A stretch of DNA of 46,792 nt from Fimenecus sp045543095 (GTDB lineage: Bacteria > Bacillota > Clostridia > Oscillospirales > Acutalibacteraceae), in assembly GCA_045543095.1 (NCBI GenBank), contig JAZQMC010000030.1:1-46792 (forward strand). The letters run 5' to 3'. The position numbers and the translations under genes are program-made. The notes beneath the pieces are model-generated. The model had not been told where the DNA came from and did not search any database. It saw only the letters and a list, made by a program, of their open reading frames with translations. This document shows positions 14,407-22,770 of this stretch, piece after piece; the stretch's first letter is position 1; every line of letters begins with the position of its first letter.

Positions 14407-14456
14407 TCCAATTTAAATTGTTTTTACAATATGATTATTATTTTTATCAAAATCTC

Positions 14457-14485
14457 TTGCGTTAGACACTCTATAAATATATAAT
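14457..14485 (+). promoter_or_regulatory. Promoter of the aldo/keto reductase operon
   Basis: TTGCGT (14457-14462), 17-nt spacer, TATAAT (14480-14485). Confidence 0.65.
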
Positions 14486-14521
14486 ATAAAATGTATAAAT
14501 TTGTCATAGGGTGGTTTTAAT

Positions 14522-15634
14522 ATGACTTCATTTGAAAACGTTAAAAAGAATTTCGGCTTTGGAATGATGCGTTTGCCCCGCAAAGGTCCGCTTATAGATT
14601 ATACCGAATTAAATAAAATGGTTGACGCGTTTATGGAGGCAGGCTTTAACTATTTTGACACCGCTCACGGATATATGGAAATGCGTAGTGAGGGGGCGGT
14701 TAAAAAGAGTCTTACTTCTCGCTACCCAAGAGAAAGTTATATTCTTACAGATAAGCTTTCTGAAGGCTTTTTCAAGAAAGAAAGTCAGATAAGACCGTTT
14801 TTTGAAAAACAGTTAAAGGCTTGTGGGGTTGAATATTTCGATTTTTATCTTATGCACGCTCAAAATGCAACGAATTTCAAAAAGTATAAAAAATGCAGAG
14901 CTTATGAAACAGCATTTGAACTTAAAAAAGAGGGTAAAATTCGTCACGTTGGTTTGTCTTTCCACGATAAAGCAACAGTATTAGAACAGATTTTGACAGA
15001 ATATCCCGAAATCGAGGTTGTGCAGATTCAATTCAATTATCTCGACTATGAAGACCAGTCGGTTGAGGGCAGAAAGTGCTATGAAGTCTGCCGTAAATAC
15101 AATAAGCCCGTAATTGTAATGGAGCCGGTTAAGGGTGGCAGTCTTGTGAATTTGCCCGACGAGGCAAAACAAGTGCTTGCCGATTTAAAAGGCGGTTCAC
15201 CCGCAAGCTATGCAATCCGCTTTGCCGCTTCCTTCCCCGGTGTGTTTATGGTGCTTTCGGGTATGGGCAATATGGAAATGATGAGCGAAAATATCGGTTT
15301 TATGAAAGATTTCAAGCCTTTTACCCAAGAAGAATTTGAAGCGGTTGGTAAGGTCTGTAAAATTATGAATGCTCAAAATCTTATTCCTTGTACCGCTTGT
15401 CGTTATTGTGTTGACGGATGCCCTAAAAATATTCCGATTCCGGAACTTTTTGCTTGTATGAACGATAAAAAACAGTTTAAAAATTGGAATTCCTCTTACT
15501 ATTATAAAGAAGTGCACAGTAAAAACGGAAAGGCATCTGATTGTATCGGCTGTGGAAAATGTGAAACTGCTTGTCCTCAACATCTTGAAATCCGTAAACT
15601 TTTAAAAGAAGTGGCAAAGGAATTCGAGAAATGA
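14522..15634 (+). CDS. Aldo/keto reductase with C-terminal 4Fe-4S ferredoxin domain
   Basis: A 370-aa protein. Residues about 10-280 form the AKR TIM barrel with the catalytic set Asp and Tyr in NYFDTAHGYM, Lys in YILTDKL and His in YLMHA. Residues about 285-365 carry two Cys clusters, CTACRYCVDGCPKNIPIP and CIGCGKCETACP, predicting two 4Fe-4S clusters. Such fusions are common in anaerobic Firmicutes and presumably couple NAD(P)H or ferredoxin to aldehyde or keto reduction; substrate unknown. First gene of a four-gene unit; its stop overlaps the next start (ATGA). Confidence 0.93.
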   Translation: MTSFENVKKNFGFGMMRLPRKGPLIDYTELNKMVDAFMEAGFNYFDTAHGYMEMRSEGAVKKSLTSRYPRESYILTDKLSEGFFKKESQIRPFFEKQLKACGVEYFDFYLMHAQNATNFKKYKKCRAYETAFELKKEGKIRHVGLSFHDKATVLEQILTEYPEIEVVQIQFNYLDYEDQSVEGRKCYEVCRKYNKPVIVMEPVKGGSLVNLPDEAKQVLADLKGGSPASYAIRFAASFPGVFMVLSGMGNMEMMSENIGFMKDFKPFTQEEFEAVGKVCKIMNAQNLIPCTACRYCVDGCPKNIPIPELFACMNDKKQFKNWNSSYYYKEVHSKNGKASDCIGCGKCETACPQHLEIRKLLKEVAKEFEK

Positions 15635-16188
15635 AAAAGCAGAATATATTAAATCTTGTTCTTTCTGCAATGTTTCTGGCACTTTGTATGGTGTTGCCAC
15701 TTTTGACAGGGCAAATTAAAGAAATTGGTAATATGCTGTTACCAATGCATATTCCCGTAATGCTTTGCGGTCTTATATGCGGTTGGCAGTATGGTGCGGT
15801 TGTGGGTGCAGTAGCCCCCATAATGCGTTCTGCGATTTTCGGTATGCCTGTAATGTTCCCAAATGCATTTGCAATGGCGTTTGAACTTGCAACTTACGGG
15901 TTTGTTATCGGTTATATGTTTTCCCATGCCAAATGGAAATGCATAAAATCACTTTACCGTTGCCTTATAATTGCGATGTTGAGTGGCAGAGTGGTCTGGG
16001 GCATTGTTCAAATTTTTATTTTAGGATTGGGCGAGGGCGGATTTACACTTGCAATGTTTGTTACAAGTTCGTTTTTAAATGCAATACCGGGTATAATTTT
16101 ACAAATTGTTTTAATTCCTGTAATAATGCTTGCTTTGGGAAAAACACATCTTGTAAAACTTCATAAAAAGCAAGAGGAGAAGGTGTAA
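15631..16188 (+). CDS. ECF transporter S component, substrate unknown
   Basis: A 185-aa integral membrane protein with about six hydrophobic segments and the S-component pattern LPMHIPVMLCGLICGWQYG followed by PIMRSAIFGMPVMFPNAFAM. S components bind a vitamin or micronutrient and dock on a shared EcfA/A'/T energising module, which is not encoded in this window, so this looks like a group II solitary S component. It overlaps the reductase by 4 nt and its TAA shares an A with the next ATG, so all three genes are translationally coupled. No upstream riboswitch is visible to reveal the ligand. Confidence 0.85.
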   Translation: MKKQNILNLVLSAMFLALCMVLPLLTGQIKEIGNMLLPMHIPVMLCGLICGWQYGAVVGAVAPIMRSAIFGMPVMFPNAFAMAFELATYGFVIGYMFSHAKWKCIKSLYRCLIIAMLSGRVVWGIVQIFILGLGEGGFTLAMFVTSSFLNAIPGIILQIVLIPVIMLALGKTHLVKLHKKQEEKV

Positions 16189-17624
16189 TGGAATTTGTGG
16201 TTTTAATATTGGCTTTGTTTGTTATTCTTGCAATCGTGCTTGCCGTGAATACTGTGAAATCGGTAAAAAAGTCAAGAAAACTCACAGAATTCAAGCCAAT
16301 TTATAATGATGAAGAAATTGAATATTATGCAACTCGTCTTCAGAAGATGATTAAATGCAAAACCGTTTCTGTAAAAGACAGTTATGATGACACCGAATTC
16401 GCAAAACTGCGTAATGTAATGGAAGAGCTTTTCCCGACTTTGCATAAAACTGCCGAGAAAATGACTTTTTCTGATGATTGCTGGATTTATAAACTCAAAG
16501 GCGAAGACGAAACTCGCAACTTTATGCTTATGTCCCATCACGATGTTGTTGAAGTAAGCGGTGAGTGGAAATATGACGGATTTTCAGGCACTATCGCCGA
16601 GGGTAAAATCTGGGGCAGAGGAACGGTTGACACTAAAACCCCGCTTTTTGCAGAATTTTCAGCACTTGAAGAATTACTTAACGAGGGGTTTGTGCCACCT
16701 TGCAATATCTGGATTGGTTCTTCTCATAACGAAGAACTTGGCGGTGACGGAATTCCCAAAGCACTTGAGTATTTCAAAGAGAATAACATAAATTTTGAAG
16801 TTATTCTTGACGAGGGCGGTGCACTTATTGAGCCACCTCTTACGGGTATGAGTGCCGATAAATGCGGAATGGTTGCGGTTCACGAAAAAGGCAGAATTTA
16901 TCTTAACTGTACCGCTACTGCAGAAAATGGTCACGCAAGTCTTACTGCAGGGGCAAAGGCAACACCGGTTGAAAGAATGTCATCATTCATCAACGAAGTT
17001 ATGACGAATGATATTTTCATCCGTCGCTTAAATCCGCAGGTTGAAGCAATGTTTAAGCACATGGCACCTTATCTTAAATTCCCAATGAATATGCTTTTGT
17101 CAAACTTATGGCTTTTTGGTGGAATAATCAAAAAAGTGATGCCCAAAATCAATGCACAGGCGGGCGGACTTATTGGCACAACCTGTACATTCAATAATAT
17201 TGAAGGCAGTACTGCGTCAAAAAAATGCACTGCAAAGGCATTTCTGCGACCTGTTGACGAAAAAGATTTTGAAAAAGATTTGAACAAATTCAAAGAAATC
17301 GCAAAGAAATATGAAATCCAAGTTGAAATGACAGAGGACAGCGAATATCACGCACCTGCAGATATGTCAAAGCCGCAATTCCAATACACAATGAATTGTA
17401 TCGGTGAAGTTTTTCCGCAGTACCCAGCATCACCATTCATTTTGCCTGCAGGTACTGATGCAAGAACACTTACCGATGTGTGCGAATGTGTATTAAGATT
17501 TGCACCAATAAGACTTTCGGCACAACAATTAGCATCGGTTCACGCTGAAAACGAGAATATTGATGTTGACTCAGTTGCAAACTGTGTTGCATTTTACAAA
17601 CACTTTATAAAGAATTATAAATAA
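16188..17624 (+). CDS. M20 family metallopeptidase (carboxypeptidase S-like), membrane-anchored
   Basis: A 478-aa zinc peptidase. Residues 1-24 are a hydrophobic N-terminal anchor. The binuclear-zinc ligand motifs are present: SHHDVV (His), GRGTVDTK (bridging Asp), SHNEELGGDG (catalytic Glu pair), ILDEGG (Asp), and VHAENENI near the C terminus (His). Length and order match the CPS1/PM20D1-like branch of M20 rather than short DapE or PepT enzymes. It would hydrolyse N-acyl amino acids or small peptides at the membrane. Start overlaps the S-component stop by 1 nt. Confidence 0.92.
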   Translation: MEFVVLILALFVILAIVLAVNTVKSVKKSRKLTEFKPIYNDEEIEYYATRLQKMIKCKTVSVKDSYDDTEFAKLRNVMEELFPTLHKTAEKMTFSDDCWIYKLKGEDETRNFMLMSHHDVVEVSGEWKYDGFSGTIAEGKIWGRGTVDTKTPLFAEFSALEELLNEGFVPPCNIWIGSSHNEELGGDGIPKALEYFKENNINFEVILDEGGALIEPPLTGMSADKCGMVAVHEKGRIYLNCTATAENGHASLTAGAKATPVERMSSFINEVMTNDIFIRRLNPQVEAMFKHMAPYLKFPMNMLLSNLWLFGGIIKKVMPKINAQAGGLIGTTCTFNNIEGSTASKKCTAKAFLRPVDEKDFEKDLNKFKEIAKKYEIQVEMTEDSEYHAPADMSKPQFQYTMNCIGEVFPQYPASPFILPAGTDARTLTDVCECVLRFAPIRLSAQQLASVHAENENIDVDSVANCVAFYKHFIKNYK

Positions 17625-17636
17625 GGGAGATATATT

Positions 17637-18467
17637 ATGAGTAATTGGATTGACAACAAAACAGTAATTATTACAGGCGCTTCTGCAGGTATCGGTAAAG
17701 GTGTAACAGAAAAGCTGATTAAAAAGCATAACTGTAAGGTTATCGGTATTGCAAGAAGCAAAGAAAAAACAGAAAAATTCGTTGAGGAATTGGGCGAATA
17801 TGCAAAGAATTTCTCATATAAACTTTTTGATGTTTCTGTTAAAGAAAATTGGGAAGAATTTGCAGAATATCTTAAAGAAAATAATATTCAGCCCGATGTT
17901 CTTATTAACAATGCGGGTATCTTGCCAAAGTTCAATAAGACACAGAATTACTCAATCGAAGAAATCGAAAGAGTTATGAATATTAATTTCTATTCAGCGG
18001 TTTATTCAATTAATGCACTGCTTCCTATGATTCTTAAATCAAGCAGTCCTGCAATTATCAATGTTGCATCTTCAGCTGCATTGATGTCGCTTGCAGGTAC
18101 ATCTACATATTCAGCAAGTAAGGGTGCTTTAAAATCATTCACAGAGTCTTTGCGAGAAGATTTAAGAGGCAAATGCTATGTAACAGTTATCTGCCCCGGC
18201 TTTACAAAGACCGACATTTTCCGCAATCAGGATTCAAACACAGCAAAGGGCGAAAAAATGATTAACGCAATCAGTACAAACTGTGACAAGATGGTTAATC
18301 TGATTGTAAGGGGTATCGAGAGAAAGAAAGAACTTATGATTTTCGGTTTCGATGCACAGTTTATGAAGATTTTCGGAAGACTCACTCCCGTACAGGGCGG
18401 TCGACTTTTCAGTGCCGTGATGAAAGCGTCAAAACTTCCTTTATTCGATGCAGTTTTTAAAGACTAA
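17637..18467 (+). CDS. Short-chain dehydrogenase/reductase
   Basis: A 276-aa classical SDR. The cofactor motif TGASAGIG lies at residues 13-20, NNAG follows near residue 90, a catalytic Ser in NVASSAAL and the catalytic YSASKGALK. The C-terminal extension KTDIFRNQD and the basic/hydrophobic tail match cytosolic or membrane-peripheral lipid-type SDRs. NAD(P)-dependent oxidoreductase of unknown substrate. GGGAGA precedes the ATG; 12 nt separate it from the peptidase gene, so it ends the operon. A terminator follows. Confidence 0.93.
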   Translation: MSNWIDNKTVIITGASAGIGKGVTEKLIKKHNCKVIGIARSKEKTEKFVEELGEYAKNFSYKLFDVSVKENWEEFAEYLKENNIQPDVLINNAGILPKFNKTQNYSIEEIERVMNINFYSAVYSINALLPMILKSSSPAIINVASSAALMSLAGTSTYSASKGALKSFTESLREDLRGKCYVTVICPGFTKTDIFRNQDSNTAKGEKMINAISTNCDKMVNLIVRGIERKKELMIFGFDAQFMKIFGRLTPVQGGRLFSAVMKASKLPLFDAVFKD

Positions 18468-18486
18468 TAATTATAATCACTAATTT

Positions 18487-18521
18487 AATGGCGGGGTCGC
18501 TCAACCTCGCCATTATTTTTT
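18487..18521 (+). terminator. Terminator of the reductase-peptidase-SDR operon
   Basis: An 11-bp stem (18487-18497 with 18504-18514, one G-U pair), 6-nt loop, then ATTTTTTT. Confidence 0.9.
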
Positions 18522-18524
18522 GCA

Positions 18525-18553
18525 ACAAAAAAGAGAGTGAATTTCACTCTCTT
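18525..18553 (-). terminator. Terminator of the phosphoribosyltransferase gene
   Basis: Stem AAGAGAGTGA (18531-18540) / TCACTCTCTT (18544-18553); on the minus strand it is followed by TTTTTTG. Confidence 0.85.
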
Positions 18554-18568
18554 TCCTTATGTAAAAAT

Positions 18569-19120
18569 TTATAACGCTTTTCCGTCTTTTGTAAACAATG
18601 GTAATTCTTCAAGATAAATTATGTCGTCGCGTTTAGCCGCATCACCCTCGGCGAGAATGAACATTCTGCCACATACAATTCCACCCGCGTCGTTAACGAG
18701 TTTTTCAACTGCTGCTAACGACTGACCAAGTGACACAACATCGTCAACAATAAGAATTTTTTTACCTTTCATAAGTTCGGCATCTGCTTTGTCGAGATAG
18801 AGTTTTTGTTCACCTTCAGTAGTGATTGAGTTAACTGTTGACTCAAAAACACCTGTCATATAAAGCTTCGGCTTTTTGCGAGCCACAAAATACTTTTCGT
18901 TATTCTGAAGTCTTGCCATTTCGTGAGCAAGGGGAATACCCTTTGCCTCGGCGGTGATTATGTAATCATATTCGGGAGCTTTTTCTAATAATTCTTTTGC
19001 ACAAGCAGTTGTAAGCTCGGGGTCGCCAAAAATTACAAAGCCCGCAATCATCAATTCGTCGTTGAGAGGGCAGAGTGGTAAATGACGCTCAAGCCCCGCG
19101 ATATTCATTTTGTGAAACAT
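18569..19120 (-). CDS. Phosphoribosyltransferase family protein (adenine-PRT-like)
   Basis: A 183-aa type I PRTase. The PRPP motif is KKILIVDDVVSLGQSLAAVE, with the upstream loop YIITAEAKGIPLAHEMA; this order matches Apt/XPRT-like purine phosphoribosyltransferases. It would join a free purine (or a related base) to PRPP in the cytoplasm. ATG 19120 is chosen over ATG 19171 because AAAGGGAAG is correctly spaced before it, and the first 17 codons of the longer frame lie within a terminator hairpin of the upstream gene. Separate from the ireB unit by that hairpin. Confidence 0.87.
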   Translation of the reverse strand: MFHKMNIAGLERHLPLCPLNDELMIAGFVIFGDPELTTACAKELLEKAPEYDYIITAEAKGIPLAHEMARLQNNEKYFVARKKPKLYMTGVFESTVNSITTEGEQKLYLDKADAELMKGKKILIVDDVVSLGQSLAAVEKLVNDAGGIVCGRMFILAEGDAAKRDDIIYLEELPLFTKDGKAL

Positions 19121-19137
19121 AATAATCTTCCCTTTCA

Positions 19138-19177
19138 TAAAAAAGATAAGCGGACCGAAGTTTCCTTCCATCCGCCT
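19138..19177 (-). terminator. Terminator after the ireB-associated gene
   Basis: Minus-strand stem AGGCGGA/TCCGCTT (19171-19177 with 19148-19154), followed by TATCTTTTTT. Confidence 0.75.
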
Positions 19178-19189
19178 AAAATTGTTTGT

Positions 19190-19477
19190 TTAGTTAGCCA
19201 ATGCACGATTAAGCCATATTTCTGCAATATCCATAGCTGCATAAAGGCCTTTTTTCTCACTTGATTTTACAATTCTCTCACGAGCACTTACGTCGGGGTC
19301 TGTGTTGATAAGCTGAACAGATACCTTTGAAGCAACTTCCACATCACCAACGGGTTTTGTTGCCAATATCTGCATCATAATAACATATTTTTCAGACGCT
19401 TCGCCGTAATAAAGAGTTTTGCCGTTTCTCACCAACGGCTTGCCCTTATAAGTGAGGAATTTACTTTTCTCTGCCAT
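19190..19477 (-). CDS. Conserved small protein downstream of ireB
   Basis: A 95-aa soluble protein starting MAEKSKFLTYKGKPLVRNG, with no signal peptide or membrane segment. I do not recognise a named domain; I infer it is a conserved clostridial protein from its placement beside ireB. It begins 11 nt after the ireB stop with a plausible ribosome site (AGAGG), so it is cotranscribed. In many Firmicutes ireB is followed by ruvX and a DUF1292 gene; neither is present here, and this protein occupies that position. Confidence 0.7.
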   Translation of the reverse strand: MAEKSKFLTYKGKPLVRNGKTLYYGEASEKYVIMMQILATKPVGDVEVASKVSVQLINTDPDVSARERIVKSSEKKGLYAAMDIAEIWLNRALAN

Positions 19478-19488
19478 ATAAACACCTC

Positions 19489-19752
19489 TTATTTGTTTTT
19501 TGAAATTTTGAGATATTCTTTTACAAGGTCCTGTAAAAGCTCATCTCTGTCAAGGCGGCGGATTAAACTTCTCGCATTGTTGTGAGTTGTGATGTAGGTA
19601 GGGTCTTCTGAAAGAATATATCCAACAATCTGATTGATGGGGTTATATCCCTTTTCCACAAGTGCGTCATAAACCTGTAAAAGTGTCTGACGTGTTGCTT
19701 CCTCACGGTCATCCTTTAATGAGAATTGAATTGTCTTGTTAGGGTCAAGCAT
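19489..19752 (-). CDS. ireB: IreB-family regulatory phosphoprotein (UPF0297)
   Basis: An 87-aa protein matching the UPF0297/YrzL/IreB family over its full length: KTIQFSLKDD, then YDALVEKGYNPINQIVGYIL and TYITTHNNARSLIRRLDRDE. Family knowledge: IreB is phosphorylated on an N-terminal threonine by the PASTA-domain kinase IreK and restrains cephalosporin resistance in enterococci; Thr7 here is in the corresponding position. AGGAGG sits upstream of the ATG, and a consensus promoter lies 30-58 nt upstream. Confidence 0.95.
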   Translation of the reverse strand: MLDPNKTIQFSLKDDREEATRQTLLQVYDALVEKGYNPINQIVGYILSEDPTYITTHNNARSLIRRLDRDELLQDLVKEYLKISKNK

Positions 19753-19781
19753 TTCGCCACCTCCTGATAATAGATAAATAT

Positions 19782-19810
19782 ATTATATACTGAATTTTAT
19801 TAAATTACAA
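19782..19810 (-). promoter_or_regulatory. Promoter of ireB
   Basis: Minus-strand TTGTAA (19805-19810), 17-nt spacer, TATAAT (19782-19787), directly inside the edge of the hairpin-array cassette. Confidence 0.78.
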
Positions 19811-19832
19811 TAGTTAATTTAAAATGTTTTTA

Positions 19833-19909
19833 TACGCAAGGCGTATTTCATAGCGTTAGCTATTTCATATCCCACAAGGGATATTTCATAAATTCCGTAA
19901 GGAATTTAT
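19833..19909. repeat. Hairpin array flanking the four-helix-bundle gene (3' side)
   Basis: Four short hairpins: TACGC-aag-GCGTA (19833-19845), ATAGC-gtta-GCTAT (19850-19863), ATATCCC-acaa-GGGATAT (19867-19884), ATAAATTCC-gtaa-GGAATTTAT (19888-19909). Stem sequences are unrelated, but successive hairpins are joined by the same TTTCAT word (ATTTCAT with the stem edge). The stop codon of the neighbouring gene falls inside the next ATTTCAT word. Confidence 0.85.
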
Positions 19910-19910
19910 T

Positions 19911-20264
19911 TCATTTGTTACCTTGATTTCGTCTGACAGTATTTATTGAAGCAATGAGAATACGGCGAATAGTTCCGCATTGATTAAATAATGGCAAAAT
20001 TGTATCTTCACTTGCAAGTTTAGATTTTTGTATAAGTTCTAACCAATATTCAGTTTCATTACATTCTTGTAATGAAATTTTAAGTTTAGCAATAAAATCT
20101 GCTTTACTTCTTGCATAATTAGCTTCACGAATATTTGCACCAATAGATGTTGCAGAACGTTCAAGTTGATTTGTTAAAGAATAGTGACCTTTTATTGTAG
20201 TGCAAAGTTTAATGATTTTTACAGCAAAATCAGTTGATAAATCAACAAGCTTATTCTCTTTCAA
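19911..20264 (-). CDS. Four-helix-bundle protein (S23/TIGR02436 family)
   Basis: A 117-aa protein of the family first described from open frames inside 23S rRNA intervening sequences and related to the Avd accessory protein of diversity-generating retroelements. Family features are clear: LTNQLERSATSIGANIREA, then ARSKADFIAKLKISLQECNE and TEYWLELI. It likely binds nucleic acid through a basic bundle surface; role unknown. TTG at 20264 is the start (GAGGTGA 5 nt upstream). No reverse transcriptase or rRNA gene is near. Its stop codon is provided by the hairpin-array spacer word, and arrays lie on both sides, so gene and arrays look like one cassette placed between pheT and ireB. Confidence 0.9.
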   Translation of the reverse strand: MKENKLVDLSTDFAVKIIKLCTTIKGHYSLTNQLERSATSIGANIREANYARSKADFIAKLKISLQECNETEYWLELIQKSKLASEDTILPLFNQCGTIRRILIASINTVRRNQGNK

Positions 20265-20290
20265 CTAAATCACCTCAAAAAATGAATGAA

Positions 20291-20386
20291 ATATTGCTAG
20301 GCAATATGAAATAATCCGTTGGCTTATGAAATATTTTATCTTGCGATAAAATATGAAATAAGAACCTGCAAAAGCAGATTCTTATT
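20291..20386. repeat. Hairpin array flanking the four-helix-bundle gene (5' side)
   Basis: Four hairpins: ATATTGC-tag-GCAATAT (20291-20307), ATAATCC-gtt-GGCTTAT (20311-20327, one mismatch), ATATTTTATC-ttgc-GATAAAATAT (20331-20354), and a 13-bp stem at 20357-20386 with loop AAAA that is perfect with a G-U pair on the minus strand. The spacer word is ATGAAAT, the complement of the other array's word, so the arrays face each other across the gene. The last hairpin may also terminate pheT. Confidence 0.83.
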
Positions 20387-20392
20387 CTTTAT

Positions 20393-22753
20393 TTATGATT
20401 TCAATGCAATTCCGTCTTTTGAGAGTGCATCAATAATGCCGTTTGCAACTTCCATAACTTCTTCAGTTGTGAGAGTTCTTTCAGGGTGTGAGAAAGTCAT
20501 TCTTGTAGTAATTGACTTGCCGTTTTCGTCACGGTATGTGTCAACAACCTGAACGTCTTTGATAAGTGAGCAGTTAGCATCTGCGATAGCCTTGCCGATT
20601 GGAGCAAATGTTTCACTCATAAATGAAAGGTCAATTTCCATTTCAGGGAAACGTGAAGGCTCCTGATAGTGAATACCTGCGTCAGTAATCTCTGTAAATG
20701 CAGGCACATCAATTTCAGCAAATACGATAGCTGCTTTCTTGTCGATTTTCTTACTTACTGTTGGATGAACGACACCGATTTTACCTAAACTCACGCCATC
20801 ACAAGAGATTTCGTTAAGGTTTCTCGGATGCTCGTAATTAAGAGTTGCTTCCATTGGAACGAATGAGAGAGCCTTGTGCTTAATGTTGTCAGAAATAACT
20901 GAAAGCATTGTTGCAAGCTCAACATAAAGAGTTTCCAAGGACTTTGTTTTGCTGTAAAGAGTAATGCAAAGTTTCTTTCTTTCGTTGCAAAGTCCGTCGT
21001 CTTTGAGTCCGTCAACAGTTCTGCCGATTTCAAACACACCAAAATCAGTTGAAAAATTTGTATTTGTCTTAACCTGACAAAGCTGAGTCGGAATAATTGA
21101 CTTACGGATTGTTTCAATATTAGGATTTGTAGCACCTGCGAGTTTGATGTTATCTTCAATCTCCATGCCGAGTGCCTTGTATTCATCATAATACTGCCAT
21201 ACATAAGAATGGATTTCGTGGAGTGAGTAACGGTGAACGAGCATATCCTTGATTCTGTCCTCAACTGTCTTTTCTGCCTTTGCACGAACAGGGTAGAGTG
21301 GAGCAGCTGCTGTGTGAATGTCAAAATTGTCGTAACCGTAAATACGAGTGATTTCTTCAACGATGTCAGCCTTGATAGTAACGTCCTTTGTTGCTCTCCA
21401 ACTTGGAACTTCAACTGTGAAGTTGTCCCCGTCATTAGAAGCCTTGAAACCAAGAGAATTAAGAGTATTTACGATTGTATCGTTTGCGATTTCAATACCT
21501 GTGTACTTGTCGATAAATGCCTTGTCGAAATCAAGTGTAACAGTTGGATATTTAAACGCATATTCGTCTGTGAGTGCAGATACAACTTCAGCATCAGGGT
21601 CAATACTCATAAGAAGATTAACAAATCTTGCAATAGCAGGAACTGTCATTTCAGGGTCAAGGCACTTTTCGTAACGGTTTGAAGCATCTGTACGGTGTGC
21701 GAGACGAACAGTTGACTTACGGATTGATGCAGCATTGAATGTTGCAGATTCAAGTGTAAGAGTTGTTGTATCTTCTACGATTTCAGAGTCTAAACCACCC
21801 ATAATACCTGCAATAGCAACAGGAGTGTTGTCGTTACAAATCATAAGTGTGTTTTCGTCGATATTTCTGTCAATTCCGTCAAGAGTCTGGAATGTGAAAG
21901 GAGCTGGGAATCTCTTAATGCGGATTTTTTCAACTTTACGAGAGTCGAATGCATGCATTGGCTGACCCATTTCAAGCATCAAGTAGTTGGTAAGGTCAGC
22001 AAGAAGGTTAATTCCTCTCATTCCGCAGTAGTAAAGACGGATTCTCATATTAACAGGGCTTACATTCTTTGTGATGTTTGCAACCTGCAAGCAAGAATAT
22101 CTCTGGCAGAGATTGTCTTCAATTTTAAGGTCAACTTTTGGAAGATTGTCGTACTGTGAAAGGTCAACCTGTGGTAATGGCTTCAACTCACGTCCTGCAA
22201 GGGATGCGAATTCACGAGCAATACCATAATGTCCCCAAAGGTCAGGACGGTTTGTAAGAGATTTATTGTCAACCTCAAAAACGATGTCGTCGATTTCGTA
22301 AAGGTCTTTAAGGTCAGTACCATTCTTAACATCATCAAGAATGTCCATAATACCTGAATTGTCGTCAGAAATACCGATTTCTTTTTCAGAACAGCACATA
22401 CCGTTTGACATATATCCTGCAAGTGGGCGAGGGGAGATTTCGATTTCACCTAACTTCGCACCAACTTTTGCAAATGCAGTTTTCATTCCAAGACGTACAT
22501 TTGGTGCACCACAAACAACATCAACCAACTCTGCTTCACCGATATCAACTTTGAGAAGGTGGAGCTTTTCTGATTTTGGATGGTCCTGAATATCTTTGAT
22601 TTCAGCAACTACGATACCACTGAAATCGCTACCCTTAAAGAAAATTTCGTTCTCAACTTCTGCAGTTGAAAGGGAAAATTTACGGATTAAGTCCATTTTG
22701 TCAAGACCTGAAAGGTCAACGAAATCACTAATCCAGTTCATTGATAAAAACAT
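20393..22753 (-). CDS. pheT: Phenylalanine-tRNA ligase beta subunit
   Basis: A 786-aa PheT of normal bacterial length. N-terminal tRNA-binding (EMAP/OB) domain near residues 40-150 (FSGIVVAEIKDIQDHPKSEK), then B3/B4 editing domains (SNGMCCSEKEIGI; NLLADLTNYLMLEMGQPMHA), B5 (ATKDVTIKADIVEEITRIYG), the catalytic-like core, and a C-terminal ferredoxin-fold anticodon-binding domain ending in YRDENGKSITTRMTFSHPER. With PheS it forms the alpha2beta2 enzyme that charges tRNA-Phe. It starts 17 nt after pheS with AAGGAGGAG and is controlled by the upstream T-box. Confidence 0.98.
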   Translation of the reverse strand: MFLSMNWISDFVDLSGLDKMDLIRKFSLSTAEVENEIFFKGSDFSGIVVAEIKDIQDHPKSEKLHLLKVDIGEAELVDVVCGAPNVRLGMKTAFAKVGAKLGEIEISPRPLAGYMSNGMCCSEKEIGISDDNSGIMDILDDVKNGTDLKDLYEIDDIVFEVDNKSLTNRPDLWGHYGIAREFASLAGRELKPLPQVDLSQYDNLPKVDLKIEDNLCQRYSCLQVANITKNVSPVNMRIRLYYCGMRGINLLADLTNYLMLEMGQPMHAFDSRKVEKIRIKRFPAPFTFQTLDGIDRNIDENTLMICNDNTPVAIAGIMGGLDSEIVEDTTTLTLESATFNAASIRKSTVRLAHRTDASNRYEKCLDPEMTVPAIARFVNLLMSIDPDAEVVSALTDEYAFKYPTVTLDFDKAFIDKYTGIEIANDTIVNTLNSLGFKASNDGDNFTVEVPSWRATKDVTIKADIVEEITRIYGYDNFDIHTAAAPLYPVRAKAEKTVEDRIKDMLVHRYSLHEIHSYVWQYYDEYKALGMEIEDNIKLAGATNPNIETIRKSIIPTQLCQVKTNTNFSTDFGVFEIGRTVDGLKDDGLCNERKKLCITLYSKTKSLETLYVELATMLSVISDNIKHKALSFVPMEATLNYEHPRNLNEISCDGVSLGKIGVVHPTVSKKIDKKAAIVFAEIDVPAFTEITDAGIHYQEPSRFPEMEIDLSFMSETFAPIGKAIADANCSLIKDVQVVDTYRDENGKSITTRMTFSHPERTLTTEEVMEVANGIIDALSKDGIALKS

Positions 22754-22770
22754 AATTTACTCCTCCTTCC

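Noticed and set aside
19911..20264. Avd protein of a diversity-generating retroelement
   Set aside because: Family resemblance is real, but no reverse transcriptase, template repeat or variable target gene is present nearby.
19833..20386. CRISPR-like or ordinary terminator series around the four-helix-bundle gene
   Set aside because: Stems are all different and the constant word is only 6-7 nt; no T runs follow most hairpins and no cas genes exist.
20791..21682. Frames of 149-220 aa overlapping pheT
   Set aside because: Out-of-frame shadows of a full-length pheT with unbroken domains.
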